From assembly GCA_950106755.1 (NCBI GenBank), contig OX467082.1:22134001-22198000 (forward strand): a DNA stretch of 64,000 nt, written 5' to 3'. Shown here piece after piece: positions 38,201-50,612 of this stretch. The notes under the pieces were generated by a model. The model did no database searches and was not told where the DNA came from. It saw nothing but the letters and a program-made list of their open reading frames with translations. Numbering within the stretch: the first letter of the stretch is position 1; each line of letters starts with the position of its first letter. Source of the DNA: Climacium dendroides. Its lineage: Eukaryota > Streptophyta > Bryopsida > Hypnales > Climaciaceae. Made by a program: the position numbers and the translations under genes.

Positions 38201-41200
38201 CTATGGGACTAATCATCTTTTGTCTACTCTATACTTTTTGAATCTGTTTTACAGAGACTGGCTGTTGCGATTCTCGTTTCTGGCATTGCTTTTGATCTCT
38301 ATGATTTTATTGAACCATGGGAAGGACCGGATGCAGACTTAGAAAGGTTCTTCTCTTGCCATGCAAATTCTATTTATACTATATTTTTAATTGTTCTGTG
38401 TTCTTATTTCTATGTACTGTACAAATCCCGGAGATTGTTTTACTGCTCGGCTCTTTGACATTTTAGTCCTTGCTATATAATTTGCTTTTACCTGTCTGAA
38501 AAGTACGGTTTTTATTTTCACTCTTTCATGCGAAGCAAAAGTATCTGCATTCAATACTTGCGTAGACAATGAATATTGTGGTTGATTTCTGATTGTCTGT
38601 CACTTGGGGTGGTGGTATAGATATGCTCTTCAGTGGGAGTCTGAACATGTTCTGGCAGTCAGTACAGCCATTCAAGACTGGCTCACCTCCAGTAAGTAAT
38701 ACTTTGCTCGTATTCAACTATTTTGACTCACCATCCCATTTCTGACTTTGGTTCTTAGAGAAACCAGTGAGTAACCCCATCCTGCATATACGGAACGTGT
38801 CATTAGTGGAAATGAACCCGGAACAGAATGCAAGTCTATGTTAAAGTGCTAATCACATTCATGAATACCATACGATTGGCAACAGACCCTAATATGAACA
38901 TATTTCATACTATTATATTTCTGGTCTATGTGGTACCATGACGAGAAGCACATTGACATGATGGTCGCCGTGGGCGTGATGTTTTGAGGTGTAGACGTTA
39001 CCATTTTCTGCCCAGGACTAATCTTGTTTCTATCTTTACGTAGATCTGGGGTAAAATGACTAGTCGATTTGTAATTTGGCTTGTTCGTCCAGGTTAGCGT
39101 GCTGTTCCATTATTTTCACTTGTGGTACTGTAAAAGATCTAACGAAATTGTGGCTTACTAGATGTGGCGCTTCAGCTAATGTCACGGGGAGCAATGTACA
39201 CCGTTCTTGGAAGTCTCGTCGCTGCTTTGGCGTGGCCTGCCACTTTGCTTAGTGCCACTGATTTCATTGACAGCAAGTGGACAATTGCTATTGACAGGTT
39301 AGATCCTTGACCATTTGAGGAGACGCTTTCCAATCCACCGATATAGGTTTCTCTTCCATCGTTTTGATGTGGCATCTTCAATCATCGTAGCTTTGATATC
39401 AATGGCTGAAGGTGATTTGGTTTTGTAGGTCTGATAAAGTTGGAAAAATATTGGCAAAGGTTCTATTGAAAGGTGCTCAAGGAAACAGGTGAGCCGAACC
39501 TGCCTGTACTAGATCTGCAAGAGCATTCTTGTCTTGTTTATTTTTTGCTTCGTTCTTTACAATTGCTGAGCTGTAAACGTTTCTCTTTCATAGTGGTTAC
39601 TCTTTATCGGCTACTTAGGAGCTTGTAGATTCAGATTTTATTTGGGATAGAAAGAGCGGTGATCATATCAGACAATTTTGGGTGATATTTTTCTGTGCAG
39701 ACCGGTGACTCTTATGGGATTTTCATTAGGTGCCCGGGTTATATTTTCATGCTTGGAAGAACTGGCAAAGCTGGGAAACAATGGTATTCTACTACTTGCA
39801 TCTTGACGTAGATTGGGTAATATGTAGCTTTGAGTTTTGGTGAATTGAATACTTGCTTTACTAATCCAAATAGAAGTTGACAAATGGTCAAAATACTGGT
39901 CTCGTAGAAAGTGCCATGATAGGTAGTTTTCCCGTTTCAATTTTATGATGCATGTTTGACTTAATTGGGAATAATTAGGTGGAATTATTGAGCGCGTAGT
40001 GCTACTTGGAGCTCCTCTCATCCTCAATAAAGCGAAGTGGGGGACAGTGCGGCAGGTATATTATTGCAGTTCTCGGTTTTCTACTGTTTTCCAGGATTTC
40101 ATGTCCAAATTGATGTTTATTTTTTATTCTCATAATCATGACTTTTCTTGTGATCCATTCTTTTAGAGTTCTCTTACTCGGTAATATGCAGCTCATGTGC
40201 CATTTATCGGTATATCTGCATAGTTGTCATCTGTTGCGCTGTACCATAATTCCTTCGCATTACAAGGTTAAGTACGAAGTTATGTATAATGTTAGTACCT
40301 TCCTCCGTTAGACTAAAGACGCCCATACTATTGGAAGCATGGTACTGGTATATAACTCCTCACGTGGTAGATTTGGTAACAGGTTGTTGCAGGACGGTTC
40401 ATAAATGGTTATTCTACCAGCGACTGGATGCTTGGTGTGGTATACAGAGCGAAGTGAGTTTTGTTCTTTACAAGCAATAAACCATGGTTTTTGTTGATAG
40501 AGTGGCCAACTTTTCTTATTTCTGATATATGTATTAAGTTTCAACCTCAGATTTTCCACTTGTGATTTCTTGAGGGAACAGTCGGCTCCCCTATTATTCT
40601 TGACGACTTTAGCAATTCAATGCTTGAATTTGACGCCGAGAACAAGAAACTGGCTACATTTTATTTTCTTCTATCAGTGACCTATTAGTGGAAACGATGT
40701 TTTACATTTGCACACAGTAGCCCGATCCTTGTTGATCATTGTACTCATTACTGCTGTGGTTACATCTTGGCAGTTTTCTCTCACAAGGACTGGCAGGTCT
40801 TCAAGCGGTGGACGTGCCTGGTATTGAAAATGTATGTGATAAGAATTTATCTGTAATTGTGGTGCTTTTGCTAGTCCTAAACTATCCTAGATTCATTTGC
40901 TGCACTTTCTATGACCTCTTAATCCTGAATTTCTGGCACGTCTGCTTGTGTTGTAGTTCAGCTGTAACCCTCTCTTTGAACCAGTTAGTAGATGAAATCG
41001 TTAATTCCTGTGATTCTTTCTGTCAGTTTTATTATCTTCTGGAAATTTTCTGGACAGTCATGCGGGGTGGTTTCCTTAAATCGATGAAATCTGTTGTATG
41101 CAGGTGGATGTGACGGAGATAGTGAAAGGTCACTCTTCTTATCTGGAGAAAGCAGCTTATATTGTAGAGGCCCTTGATATTGATAGCTTCTATCCGACTC

Positions 41201-41235
41201 ACAACGGCAAGCTTCAACAGCCAGCTCTGATTTGA
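35207..41235 (+). CDS. DUF726 / TMCO4-like alpha/beta hydrolase, 16 coding exons
   Basis: Exons: 35207-35412, 35831-35912, 35997-36201, 36469-36728, 37108-37279, 37618-37758, 37991-38088, 38255-38346, 38621-38691, 39162-39297, 39429-39488, 39701-39783, 39979-40055, 40383-40453, 40774-40831, 41104-41235. All introns are GT-AG and all phases agree, giving 647 residues. The N-terminal half is helical. Residues about 290-372 form a Gly/Ala-rich hydrophobic block with several membrane-spanning candidates. The C-terminal half is the hydrolase: GFSLG at 514-518 is the nucleophile elbow (Ser516), with Asp575 in STSDWMLG and His614 in GHSSYL as likely triad partners. The family includes animal TMCO4 and a yeast relative; it is membrane-associated and its substrates are poorly known. 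The first ATG in frame (GCAATGGCG) was chosen as start. No lesion seen. Function beyond hydrolase is not inferable. Confidence 0.93.
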
Positions 41236-43870
41236 GCTTTGACAGGCAATTTGCATGGCTCCTGGATTTTGCCTTAACTTCCTGGTTGGCCTGGGCATCG
41301 TTGAGTGGCAGAATTCGATACTGCTGCATTTTTATGCTCTTTGCTTGAGTTTCCAATCATTGTTCATCCAATTGTTGGTCTTTGATTAGAAAGTCCTGGT
41401 AGCCGAAATCATTATTACAAAGCCTAGCATGAAATTCATCAGTCACAGGATGCCATGATATTTATATTTTCCTAGTCCTTTCACAGGTCATCTGTGACAC
41501 CAAGTCAGTCTAGAAGTTAGTACGTCACCCCGCTTCTGCTACTACACTGGATCTGAGGCGGGTTTTCTTCTTTTTTCCACAATTTAGAAATCTCATTTTT
41601 AAAGGAATTCCAATGGACATTGTATTAGACCATCGATCTGGCTTCTAAATGAAGACATTGAATGTGTTCAATCTGCAAGTTACACCGGTCTTTTCTGATT
41701 TTCACTTTATGTTTTGTAATTAATAATTTTTTAATGAATGAAAATTAAGTATTTTTTTGTTGAATTTTTAAAAATATTTTCAACATATTTTGGTTATCGC
41801 AACTCTTCCCTTTCTTATCTTGAAGCAGAGACTGCCAATGTGGTTCTTCAATGATTGCAGAACCTCTGTCATTCAAGGACAATTCAGGTTTCAGGGCAAG
41901 TGCCATCTGCTTCCTATTTTGGTGTTCTATCTGATGTTCAGGCCTTGAAGAAAAATCTTCCCAGGGAAAGCAGTTTAACTTAGAATGGCATGGCATCAGG
42001 TCTCCATGCCGGCTTTGTCCTCTGATGCTTGTGGTGCTAAGCCTAGTGCATTGCACTTTCTGTCAGTGTTCCTGTTGTCTTATAAATTAGAGGGACCTTG
42101 TAGCAAATTTGTCTTTGAAATGGCTCCTGTAGCAATGAGTTGTCACTGTTCAAGTAAGTTTACACTGATGCTGTGAACTTTGTCGTTGAGTTCACATGAG
42201 AGCATCCGTCATATGAATTGGGCTCCCTTCAGTCAACATAGATTGCTGTCATGAGCTTAGACAATTTAAGCACGTCTGTTTTATGTGCAGTTGAGCGTGT
42301 ATTGTACACTAAGTTTGTTTTGGAAAAGCCATGATTTGATGGGAACTTCAATTGAGGGCTGAGGGTCCACATTACTGCCCATTTCTTCATCTAATGTGAT
42401 GTGGAAACCTTCACACTTCATTGATGTGCAGGGTGATGTTTCTAACACATTACTTGTAAGGTAGGAACACCCAAAAGTGTCCATGTTTCCATTCTTGTAC
42501 CCTACTCTACCACTAAACGTGTTCTTAGACTTTTATTAATGTGTACTTCAACTTTTTAGCTTTGATTTATTGACACATTTGAAGGATGCATGCTTTTTAA
42601 CTTTGATTCACTGACACGTTTGAAGGACACATACTTAACTCTGATTAGTTGACTATTGATTCTTGCAAATTTTGATTTAGGGTTCATTTATGTGCAAATT
42701 TAGTTTTTTGTAACCAATCATTTTCAATTTTTGTAATCAATCATCATTTGAAGATTATAGTTTTGGAAATGAGTCCACAATGAAGATTTCAAGTTTGTAA
42801 TGCTTTGTAAAAGCAAGGAACATACAAACATTTGTATATTGTATACTAAAAATATAATATTAATTTGATATGATTTTATTATATATTTGCTATTATTATT
42901 AAAATTAACAAAGATGTAAAGTTTAGTCATTGTCCATTTTTATTACTTATTTTTTCAACTTGTTTCTCCCTTGACAACTAATATGGAATCATTATTATTT
43001 CCTATAAAATTCATTATAATCTTGAAACAATCGGAAGTTTATTTTGGATAGGATTTTGGACTTTTGCAATGTTTTTGACCATCCATTTTATAGTAAAAAG
43101 TAAATAGAAGGGGTAGATGTATGTCATGTTACTATCTTTCTAGTGCATTAATTTGTGTTCAATTTTACTAAAAAATTTTAGAATTATGAGGTGAAATGTA
43201 TTATGAGTTTTAACCAAGGCAATTAATTTTGGGGATTAAATTTGTTAATCCAACTATATCATGTACTTTACTCTTTTAAGTATATTGCTTTAAATTTTCA
43301 AAATTACATACTTCACTAGTTGAAATTGTAAGACATATACCTTTGCTACTTTGAAAAAACTACTCACATGACTTTGCACATTATTGCATAGTTCATCTTT
43401 CAAAATAGTTTTAGCAAAATGTATGTATTTGACAATTTGTGAAAACTAATCATTTTCTTCGAAGTTTAGTTGAATATCTACAAAAAAAAATCAAAATTCA
43501 AATATAGAAAGATTTTATTGTTGCATGACTTACTTTTATTTAAAATAACAAATCTATATTGGATATAATTTTGTAACCACTAATCAAAATTCTGTAGAAT
43601 TTAACTTGCATACAAGATGATTATTATATAGCATTTATGTGTAGAACTCCAATTCTAGGATTTAAAAATTTGGGATTGTAGTTGCTTGTCCAAAATTGAT
43701 TAATCCCTTAAGGTCCATGGAGTAGTTTAGATTTCTAAAATTGCAAATACTTTTATAAAATATAAATTAGAATAATAATTTAATAACTACTCTTGAATAA
43801 TAGTTGTAAAATACAATTCACAGATCATATCCATACCATTTGATTAACTACACTAACCAATATTTTTCAA
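41236..43870. other. 3' flank of the hydrolase gene, then AT-rich intergenic DNA
   Basis: The first part is probably 3' untranslated region. No second gene is supported; frames at 41.7-42.5 kb lack protein character. Near 42560-42660 a 41-base unit (CTTTGATT..TTGACAC.TTTGAAGGA) is duplicated in tandem with a partial third copy. Confidence 0.55.
42560..42660. repeat. 41-base tandem duplication
   Basis: CTTTGATTTATTGACACATT at 42560 recurs as CTTTGATTCACTGACACGTT at 42601, followed in both by TGAAGGA. A partial third copy (CTCTGATTAGTTGAC) is near 42639. Confidence 0.6.
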
Positions 43871-44134
43871 TTAAATGCCACATTTAACTACTTCTGGACT
43901 ATTCATTGAATTCTGGACTATTCACTGAATTCAAAACATCGGGAGATCTCCCGATGTTTGTATAGATTGGGAGATCTTTTGATGTTGGTATAGATCTCTT
44001 GATGTTTTGAACTAATCCCTTGATGAAAATTTAGATCCCCTAATGTTTTGGATAGATCCTTTGATGCATCTCCCAATGACCATTATGAATTCTGGACTTT
44101 CAAAAGTCCAGAAGTAGTTAAATGTAGCATTTAA
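43871..44134. repeat. MITE with TTAA ends and internal palindrome
   Basis: The element is bounded by TTAA on both sides. Its ends are inverted copies over 30 bases with one mismatch, starting TTAAATGCYACATTTAACTA and continuing CTTCTGGACT. Inside is a perfect 26-base palindrome at 43934-43959 (arms CATCGGGAG, centre AGATCT). After it come several diverged copies of a (T)AGATC..(T/C)GATGTTT unit. No coding capacity. TTAA flanks suggest piggyBac-type mobilisation. Confidence 0.85.
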
Positions 44135-47100
44135 ATTTGAAGTATATTTGTGAAGATTCTTATGAAAATAAATTGTAAATTGAATAATTGTGATTTTCAC
44201 AAGAAATTTGTTCCATTAAGTTTAAAATGTGAAGTTTGAATCATAGTGTTATTTGGTGATTTTTATTTTACCTTTTTTTATTGAAGTCTTATTTGGAGGA
44301 TCAATTTTTAACTAAAAAAAATATTTTTTGAGGCCAAAACTATAAGTACCCTTATTATTAAATTATAGAATAATTGCAAAGCAAAGACTTCATAAATTAG
44401 AATCTATACTATACAAATATTAAAGAATTAGTACAAAAATCCATATACAATGAAAAGATGCATTTTTGTAGGTTTGGACTTTGTTTGCATTCATGTGTTG
44501 TTCAAATTTGAATTTTTGGTCCTTAAAGGGTTCAAAACCCAAAATACTCTCAATCCTTTGGGGTGAAAAGGTTAATAAAATTGACCTTAATTTCAATTGG
44601 CCACCATGCACATGAAAGAGTATTGAAATTGTTTGATTAACCTTTAAAGTTTGATTGTTACAAGTCATATAGTTTTTTTTAATAGATACTCAATATTATT
44701 ACACTCACATTGTCAAGTTTTGTTAAATTGGTGTAAACTTTGGCCACCAAGTGTTGTGACATTTTATGCACATAAAGCTCTAATATAGATTTATGTTTTT
44801 TTATTAAGTGTCAAAGTGCCAAAGTTGTGAAATTACTTCAATTTAACTCGTGAAGTCTCAAGTACCCCCTTGATAGACACTTCAATAATTAGATAGGTTT
44901 CTATGATCTCAATTCTTTATTGAAAAACAAAAATCAAATTCTTTTAAGAAATTTCTTTTTCTATATTCTCAAGTAAATTATTTAGAATAACATTTTTTAA
45001 CTAGAAAATAATATGTAATGCAAGAAGTCAACTTTAATTTATAAAAGATTCAAATCTTATAATCTTGTTTAACTCTCTAAAAATGGTTTGCAATATTTGT
45101 GGTCAAAGTTCTTGAAATTTCTACCACACAAGTTTTATATACTAGTCTAGTACAAGATACTAGTCTTGGGACATTAGGGGTTAATGAAATTGATGTTGAA
45201 CCCTCTTTGAACCAATAGGAGAATCATCAAAATAGAAGAAAGCTCCACAAGCTCCTTTCCTTAAGCCTTAAAGGCTTTAAGGACAATTTTATTCCAAGCA
45301 AGGCAATCCAAAGAATTTTGCATGCAATTTAATTTTAGGACATGGGCATGAGTAATTGAATAGGTCAACAATTAAATAAATGAGAGTAATCAACCTAGTA
45401 AGGCAAGGAAACATGAACTTTTACTTATGTCTTGTTCGATCATTCATACTACTTTCTTTACATGGGTAGTCGCTAGCTTTAAGCTTCACATGATCCAACC
45501 TCTAAATCAAACATTTGCCCTTGTACAAATCAAGAAATTTGAATTGTTTTGCACCAATGCAACGCATGTGATCTTAGTGTGCAAGTAACGATGATTAAAA
45601 CAAGGCTCCCCAATTAAGGAACCCAATTACCTACTACATCCATAATTCTAATTATTCCAATGCATGAATGCCCAAGGGGTTGGAAAGGTCCTTCAAAGGT
45701 TAGTAAACATGTTAAACTTGAAGGCATAGCACACACTCCACTACGATTTCACCAAAAAGTTTGAACCAAGGTAGAACTGTTCAATACCACCGTCCACTCA
45801 AATCCGCCACCTACAAAATCCTTCCATTTGTGTCAATGGCCCACCCATTACCACAGTCTTAACAACCCTTTATCATGATAGAAATGCAATTGACGAGTGA
45901 ACACATCAGCCCATGCCTAAACAAGCGTCAACCCATGCTTCACTAAGGTCTATTCGCACTTCAACATTGCTTTAGCTTTTAAAAATCATAGAAAATTCAC
46001 CTCTTGTCAGAATGTCTTCATTCTTTTTGCAATTGACTTCTCTCAAACTTTTCAATCTTTGAAAAAATAAGGGAAATGACAAATAGCTTCTCCAAAGTAC
46101 CTACTTAGCAAATCCGTGTGTGGTAATGGGTTGATCTACCTTAACCTTTTGGGGAAGAGCAAACTCTCCCCCGAATTCGTTCGAGTGGAGTGTAGCACCC
46201 CTACATCATCCCCACTCTTTTATATCACATTGTTAGGGGGATATTGGGGGGGTGATATTAACAAATTGAGAAGCCGTTGACAATTGGGAAAGGGCGGCAG
46301 TTATGGAAGCGGGAATCGGCAGGCAGCCCGAGAATAGCTGCATTCACACAGCCTGGCTCATTCTTTATTGGGACCCCAAATAGACTGAGGGCACTATTGC
46401 TAGTTATCGCTTTTGTCCTAAGGACCTGCAGCCCCAAATAAAAAAATGATAATTTTTAAAATTGAATTAAATTGAATTTTTTTTTACACAAATGAAAAAC
46501 TTGTATTGCAAAAAAACCCTTGCTCAAATAATGATATTTAGTGTTGAATTTCAATTTGTAAGGTTCATGTGACCCTAAACCAATCACAAGATGGGGCATG
46601 TTACTTTTTGACTACAAAAAAAATAATTTATATCGAATCCTACGCTCAAAGAGTGTTGTGTGCCTCATACTAATGGAATTCACTATAATCCCTAAAGCTC
46701 CTTGACTATGTTTTCATCAAAAATGTTGTAAAATTGCCATTTCTAATACAAATACTGAAATTTAGAAAAAAAAACCATTTCTAGACACATGCAATCATAG
46801 GATCTTTTATTGCAATGGTTTGAGAAGATGTGGAAAAAATTTCAGAAATTTCTACCTTGTGGATTGTAAGATATGAGCTTTTGAAATCACATAAATCCTT
46901 TTTTGGTCCTATGTGTTATGGCTTCGTTGTAACAATTGGGCTCGGTGAAGTCGGAAAGGAGGGATGGAAAGAGGAGCAATTATCGTTGAGGCGGTTACAA
47001 TACAACAAGCTTATTAAAGACCGAGGAGGGGAGATTGTCTCTCACGCAATCTGTTGTCTTTTCCTCGAGTGCTCACCATATTGATTAGGAACATCGACGA

Positions 47101-48197
47101 GTTTTCTTGATTCTCCAATTCCCAAACCTTAACACTGTAAAAAATTGGATAGTTGCACTTTACAAGGTCACATTTGTATGAAAAAATGTCTAAAAAATGG
47201 TGGTGCTTCTTTGGATTCATTCTTCAAGGCAAGTTGGCTATGTGTTTGAAAATTTTAGATCATTTGGAATTATACAATATATAAAAAAAATATTAAGAAG
47301 AAAAAAATAGAGAATAATTCAAAATATTAAATTATTCAGAATTTAGTTATGGAATTGAAAAATGCAACATTATAACCAATGGTTATAATGTTGTAATAAA
47401 CAGTTTTATTTTTTTTCAAAAAATATTAAAAATTGAGTTAAATAAAGGACTTAGAAAAATGATTTCCTCTAATTTACCTAGGCTACTCAAGTTGAGAAAA
47501 AAACTACATTTCATATAATGACTTTTTAACCATGTAGTTTAAAGTTATGAAAATTGATGGGCCTCATAACTACTCTTTGACCACATATTGTGTGAAAATT
47601 TCAGAGAAATAAAAAATTCCATTTGTAGTGAACTAACCAAAATTTCTATATTGCCAAAAAACACATCTTGGTTCTTTAGTGGTTAATACCAAATTACAAA
47701 AGAATCGAAGCTAATTGGCTGACTAGCCTTAATATGACCTAAAACATGGGCTTATAGGAATACTATTAGGTCTTAGTGAGAATAATTAGCTTGCTATTGC
47801 TAAAATGACAATGCCTAAAGTTTAAATTTTTTTAGTCCCATTCTCTCAAAGGTAAATGATCAAAAACATTCATTGAGATGATGTTATTAACAAACTTAAG
47901 AAAAATGCAACCCAAGTCACCAAGTGGTTTTGTAAATTTTCGACATTCAAGTAATATTTACACATTTTCAAAGTTGAAAAATATAAAATAGCCTATACTT
48001 GAATACTAAACTCACCATAAATGGACACCCTAGAAGTACAAAACCTCTCAACTTTCATTGGTTGCTTCAAAGAATTCCTCACCTCTCATTGGTTGCTTCT
48101 TGAAAAGTTGTTGGGTGATTTTGAGTCTTGAAAATGTTCATTCAAGGCCATTTTATAGGTCTTGGAGACTAAAAAGTATCTATTTGAAGAGTTTGAC
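44135..48197. other. AT-rich intergenic DNA with a slightly GC-richer middle, no gene seen
   Basis: No gene supported. The part at 45170-46440 is less AT-rich and may be an old decayed element, but it has no recognisable protein motif in any frame. The frame at 46830-47084 has no domain. Confidence 0.5.
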
Positions 48198-48416
48198 TAT
48201 ATAGATGGAAAATTTCATTAAAATGGTGCCATTCCACAACTTTTTATAGTTCATCTAGTGGTTTGAAATGTACATTGGTCATAGGTGTTTGAAATCTATA
48301 TGAATCCTAGATTCTTGGAAAATATACCTATCTTAGATGGCACTTTTATGGTTTACACCAAATAGTCTAAAAATGGCATATGAAATACCACCATTTTAAT
48401 GAAATTCCCCATATAG
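48198..48416. repeat. MITE, ATTTCATTAAAATGG family, copy 1
   Basis: Left end GGAAAATTTCATTAAAATGG and right end CCATTTTAATGAAATTCCCC are inverted copies. Inside are GAAATCTATATGAATCCTAG and AAAATGGCATATGAAATA, both shared with the other copies. Non-coding. Confidence 0.75.
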
Positions 48417-48506
48417 GTGTTGCTATTTCAATGATAAATACATTCACTAGAAGAAAATGAGGATTTTTGCAACTACACTATGCAACTATTTTTTCGGTTG
48501 TATAGG

Positions 48507-48650
48507 ATATTTGTGACTAGTTTGCGACTAGTGATAATTTGGAGACCTCTAGTCATAGTGAACACCCTAAGATCTAGGAAAAAGGTATATCAATTGCAAA
48601 ATCATGCCTCATTTGTGACTCATTTGCAACTTGTTTGCAACTTGTATACT
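48507..48650. repeat. 11-base minisatellite, left block
   Basis: Units such as TTTGTGACTAG, TTTGCGACTAG, TTTGCAACTTG (twice in a row) recur at 11-base steps at 48507-48535 and 48605-48640. Confidence 0.55.
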
Positions 48651-48699
48651 TATAGAATTTAAATTATTAATCTCAATGATTTGTAGATTGCAAAATTTT

Positions 48700-48860
48700 A
48701 GGACTATCTTTTTTTTAGATTTTATAATTTCAGATCTACCTTTTTCTATATTTTTAGATTTCAGATCTAATTTTATTTAGATTTTAGAATTTCAAATCTA
48801 CCTTTTTTTAGATTTTAAAATTTCAGATCTACCCTTTTTTTAGATTTCAAAAATTCAAAT
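48700..48860. repeat. Diverged tandem units of TTTAGATTT..ATTTCAGATCTACC
   Basis: TTAGATTT(T) followed by ATTTCA(G/A)ATCTACC appears about four times between 48704 and 48860, at roughly 40-50 base spacing, separated by T-rich runs. Confidence 0.6.
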
Positions 48861-49157
48861 ATTGGTATTTAATAGATTTCATTGGCTTAGAAAACCTTAT
48901 AATTTTATAGATTTAAATTTTTTTTTGATTTTAAATATTTTTTGATTTTAAATATTTTTTGATTTCTACAAATTGTAGAAATCTATACTCTATAGAAATC
49001 TATAAATCATGGAAATCTAAAAATTGTAAAAATCTTAGAATTATTTCAACAAAATTCATTGTATTAAACTACAACAACTTATAAGTCTTATAATTATGTC
49101 CAACCTAATGGTATTCTTTACGATTGATATGGGACAATTGATATAAGACAAATGAGA

Positions 49158-49492
49158 ATGAATTTTGGAAGAAATTAGGAAACAACTAGAAAATGACTAA
49201 AAAATAACTAATATATGACTTAAAAGTGATTAGAAAACGACTAGCTTCACTACTTAAAAAATTCAATTTTTTTTGTTGATTTGGTCATGTTCATTGAGTT
49301 CACTTTTCTATTGATTTCTATTCAAATCAACAAATTATTCTCCAAATCAAGAGAAAAGCGAATTGAATCTATGCAACCAAATCAACAAAAAGTTGAATTT
49401 TCTAGTACTGTAAGAAACAACTAAGAAACAACTAGTGTATGACTAGAAAGCGATCTAGAAATGACTAGAAAGCAACTAGGAAACAACTACTT
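49158..49492. repeat. 11-base minisatellite, right block, split by a MITE-like insertion
   Basis: Units of the type GAAANNGACTA / GAAACAACTA follow each other at 11-base steps from 49158 to 49248 and again from 49411 to 49492. The inverted-repeat element at 49249-49410 interrupts the array. Confidence 0.6.
49249..49410. repeat. MITE-like inverted repeat inside the 11-base array
   Basis: The left arm reads ACTACTTAAAAAATTCAATT then TTTTTTGTTGATTTGGT. The right arm ACCAAATCAACAAAAAGTTG then AATTTTCTAGTACT is its inverted copy with a few mismatches. Non-coding. It splits a minisatellite, which supports insertion. Confidence 0.7.
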
Positions 49493-49957
49493 TGAAAGTT
49501 TGTATTTTGAATTATTGATATTATTTTAAATTGATAATAATTAGTTACAAATTTTTGAAGAAAAAGGATACACTATAGAGCTGAAAATAACTTTGGACCC
49601 CTTACTTCCTTCATAAAAAATTGTCTAAAAAATGAACAAAAAGTCCTAATAATAACTCTCTATTGAAAGTTTGTTTTTCATGAATATTGATGCAATGGTC
49701 ATCTAAATGCATTCTCAATAAATGTTTGAGTTAAAAAACATGCCATTTCAATTCATTTTTCAACCTATTATAATGATCATTTTACATGTCATTTGAGTTG
49801 GGAATTTTTGGCAATAGAAATCTATAGTCATTATTAATCAAAGTTCAAAATTATAGGTTGAAATTATAGTATATTCCAAAGTAAATAGGGTTTCAAAAAT
49901 CACTTTGCCGCACGTGGATCCCCCAAATGTAGTGAGAGTAACCTCCCCTTGTACTAG

Positions 49958-50066
49958 ACAAGTTACTATTCATTTCTTGTCCTGGAGGACAAGTTACTAT
50001 TCATTTCTTGTCCTGGAGGACAAGTTACTATTCATTTCTTGTCCTGGAGGACAAGTTACTATTCAT
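49958..50066. repeat. 31-base minisatellite with a palindrome in each unit
   Basis: Three identical 31-base units begin at 49958, 49989 and 50020, with a half unit to 50066. Each contains CTTGTCCTGGAGGACAAG, a 7-base-pair stem with a TGGA loop, and TTACTATTCAT. A diverged relative lies at about 50254-50307. Confidence 0.9.
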
Positions 50067-50215
50067 CAAATTTCATTAAAATGGCAAATATTCTGTGATA
50101 AGGCGGTTTGAAATCTAATACACTCATAGATTTCAGACCATCTAGTTTGAATTGTGGGAACGCACACTGTGAAAATGGCACATGGAATATCGCCATTTTA
50201 ATGAAATTCCCCATA
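50067..50215. repeat. MITE, ATTTCATTAAAATGG family, copy 2
   Basis: Left AAATTTCATTAAAATGGC and right GCCATTTTAATGAAATTCCC are inverted copies. The interior contains GTTTGAAATCTAAT and GAAAATGGCACATGGAATA as in the other copies. It directly follows the 31-base minisatellite. Confidence 0.8.
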
Positions 50216-50216
50216 C

Positions 50217-50612
50217 TCGTAGACAATTTTGTTAAAATCATGGTTGTCATACTGGACAAGTTACTATTCATTTTTCATCCTATAGGACGAGTTTCTATTC
50301 ATCAAATGTACTTGAGTGGTATTTTGTATGCCATTTTTCAGACTTGGTTTGAAAAATAAAAGTATCATCTATGACAATTACAGATTTCAAAAATCTTAGA
50401 TTTTTATAGATATCAGGACTAGTATAGATTTCAGATTGCATGATATGAGCTATAAAAAGCGACATCTAAAACTAATGTAGATTTCAAACATCCAAGAATG
50501 GTATAAATTTAGGCATCTAAGATGTTTGTACATTTCAGACCACCTGGTCTAAATTGTAAAAACTGCCAAAGTAGCAAAAATTTTCCCATTTTACCGAAAT
50601 TGCCTATACCGT
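50217..50612. repeat. Possible diverged or expanded member of the same MITE family
   Basis: The left segment ACAATTTTGTTAAAATCATG and the right segment CCCATTTTACCGAAATTGCC are weak inverted matches to the family ends. The interior has a diverged copy of the 31-base unit and repeated ATAGATTTCAGA motifs. Tentative. Confidence 0.35.

Noticed and set aside
49958..50066. 31-base repeats as a CRISPR-like array
   Set aside because: Units are head to tail without spacers and the genome is eukaryotic, so it is a minisatellite.
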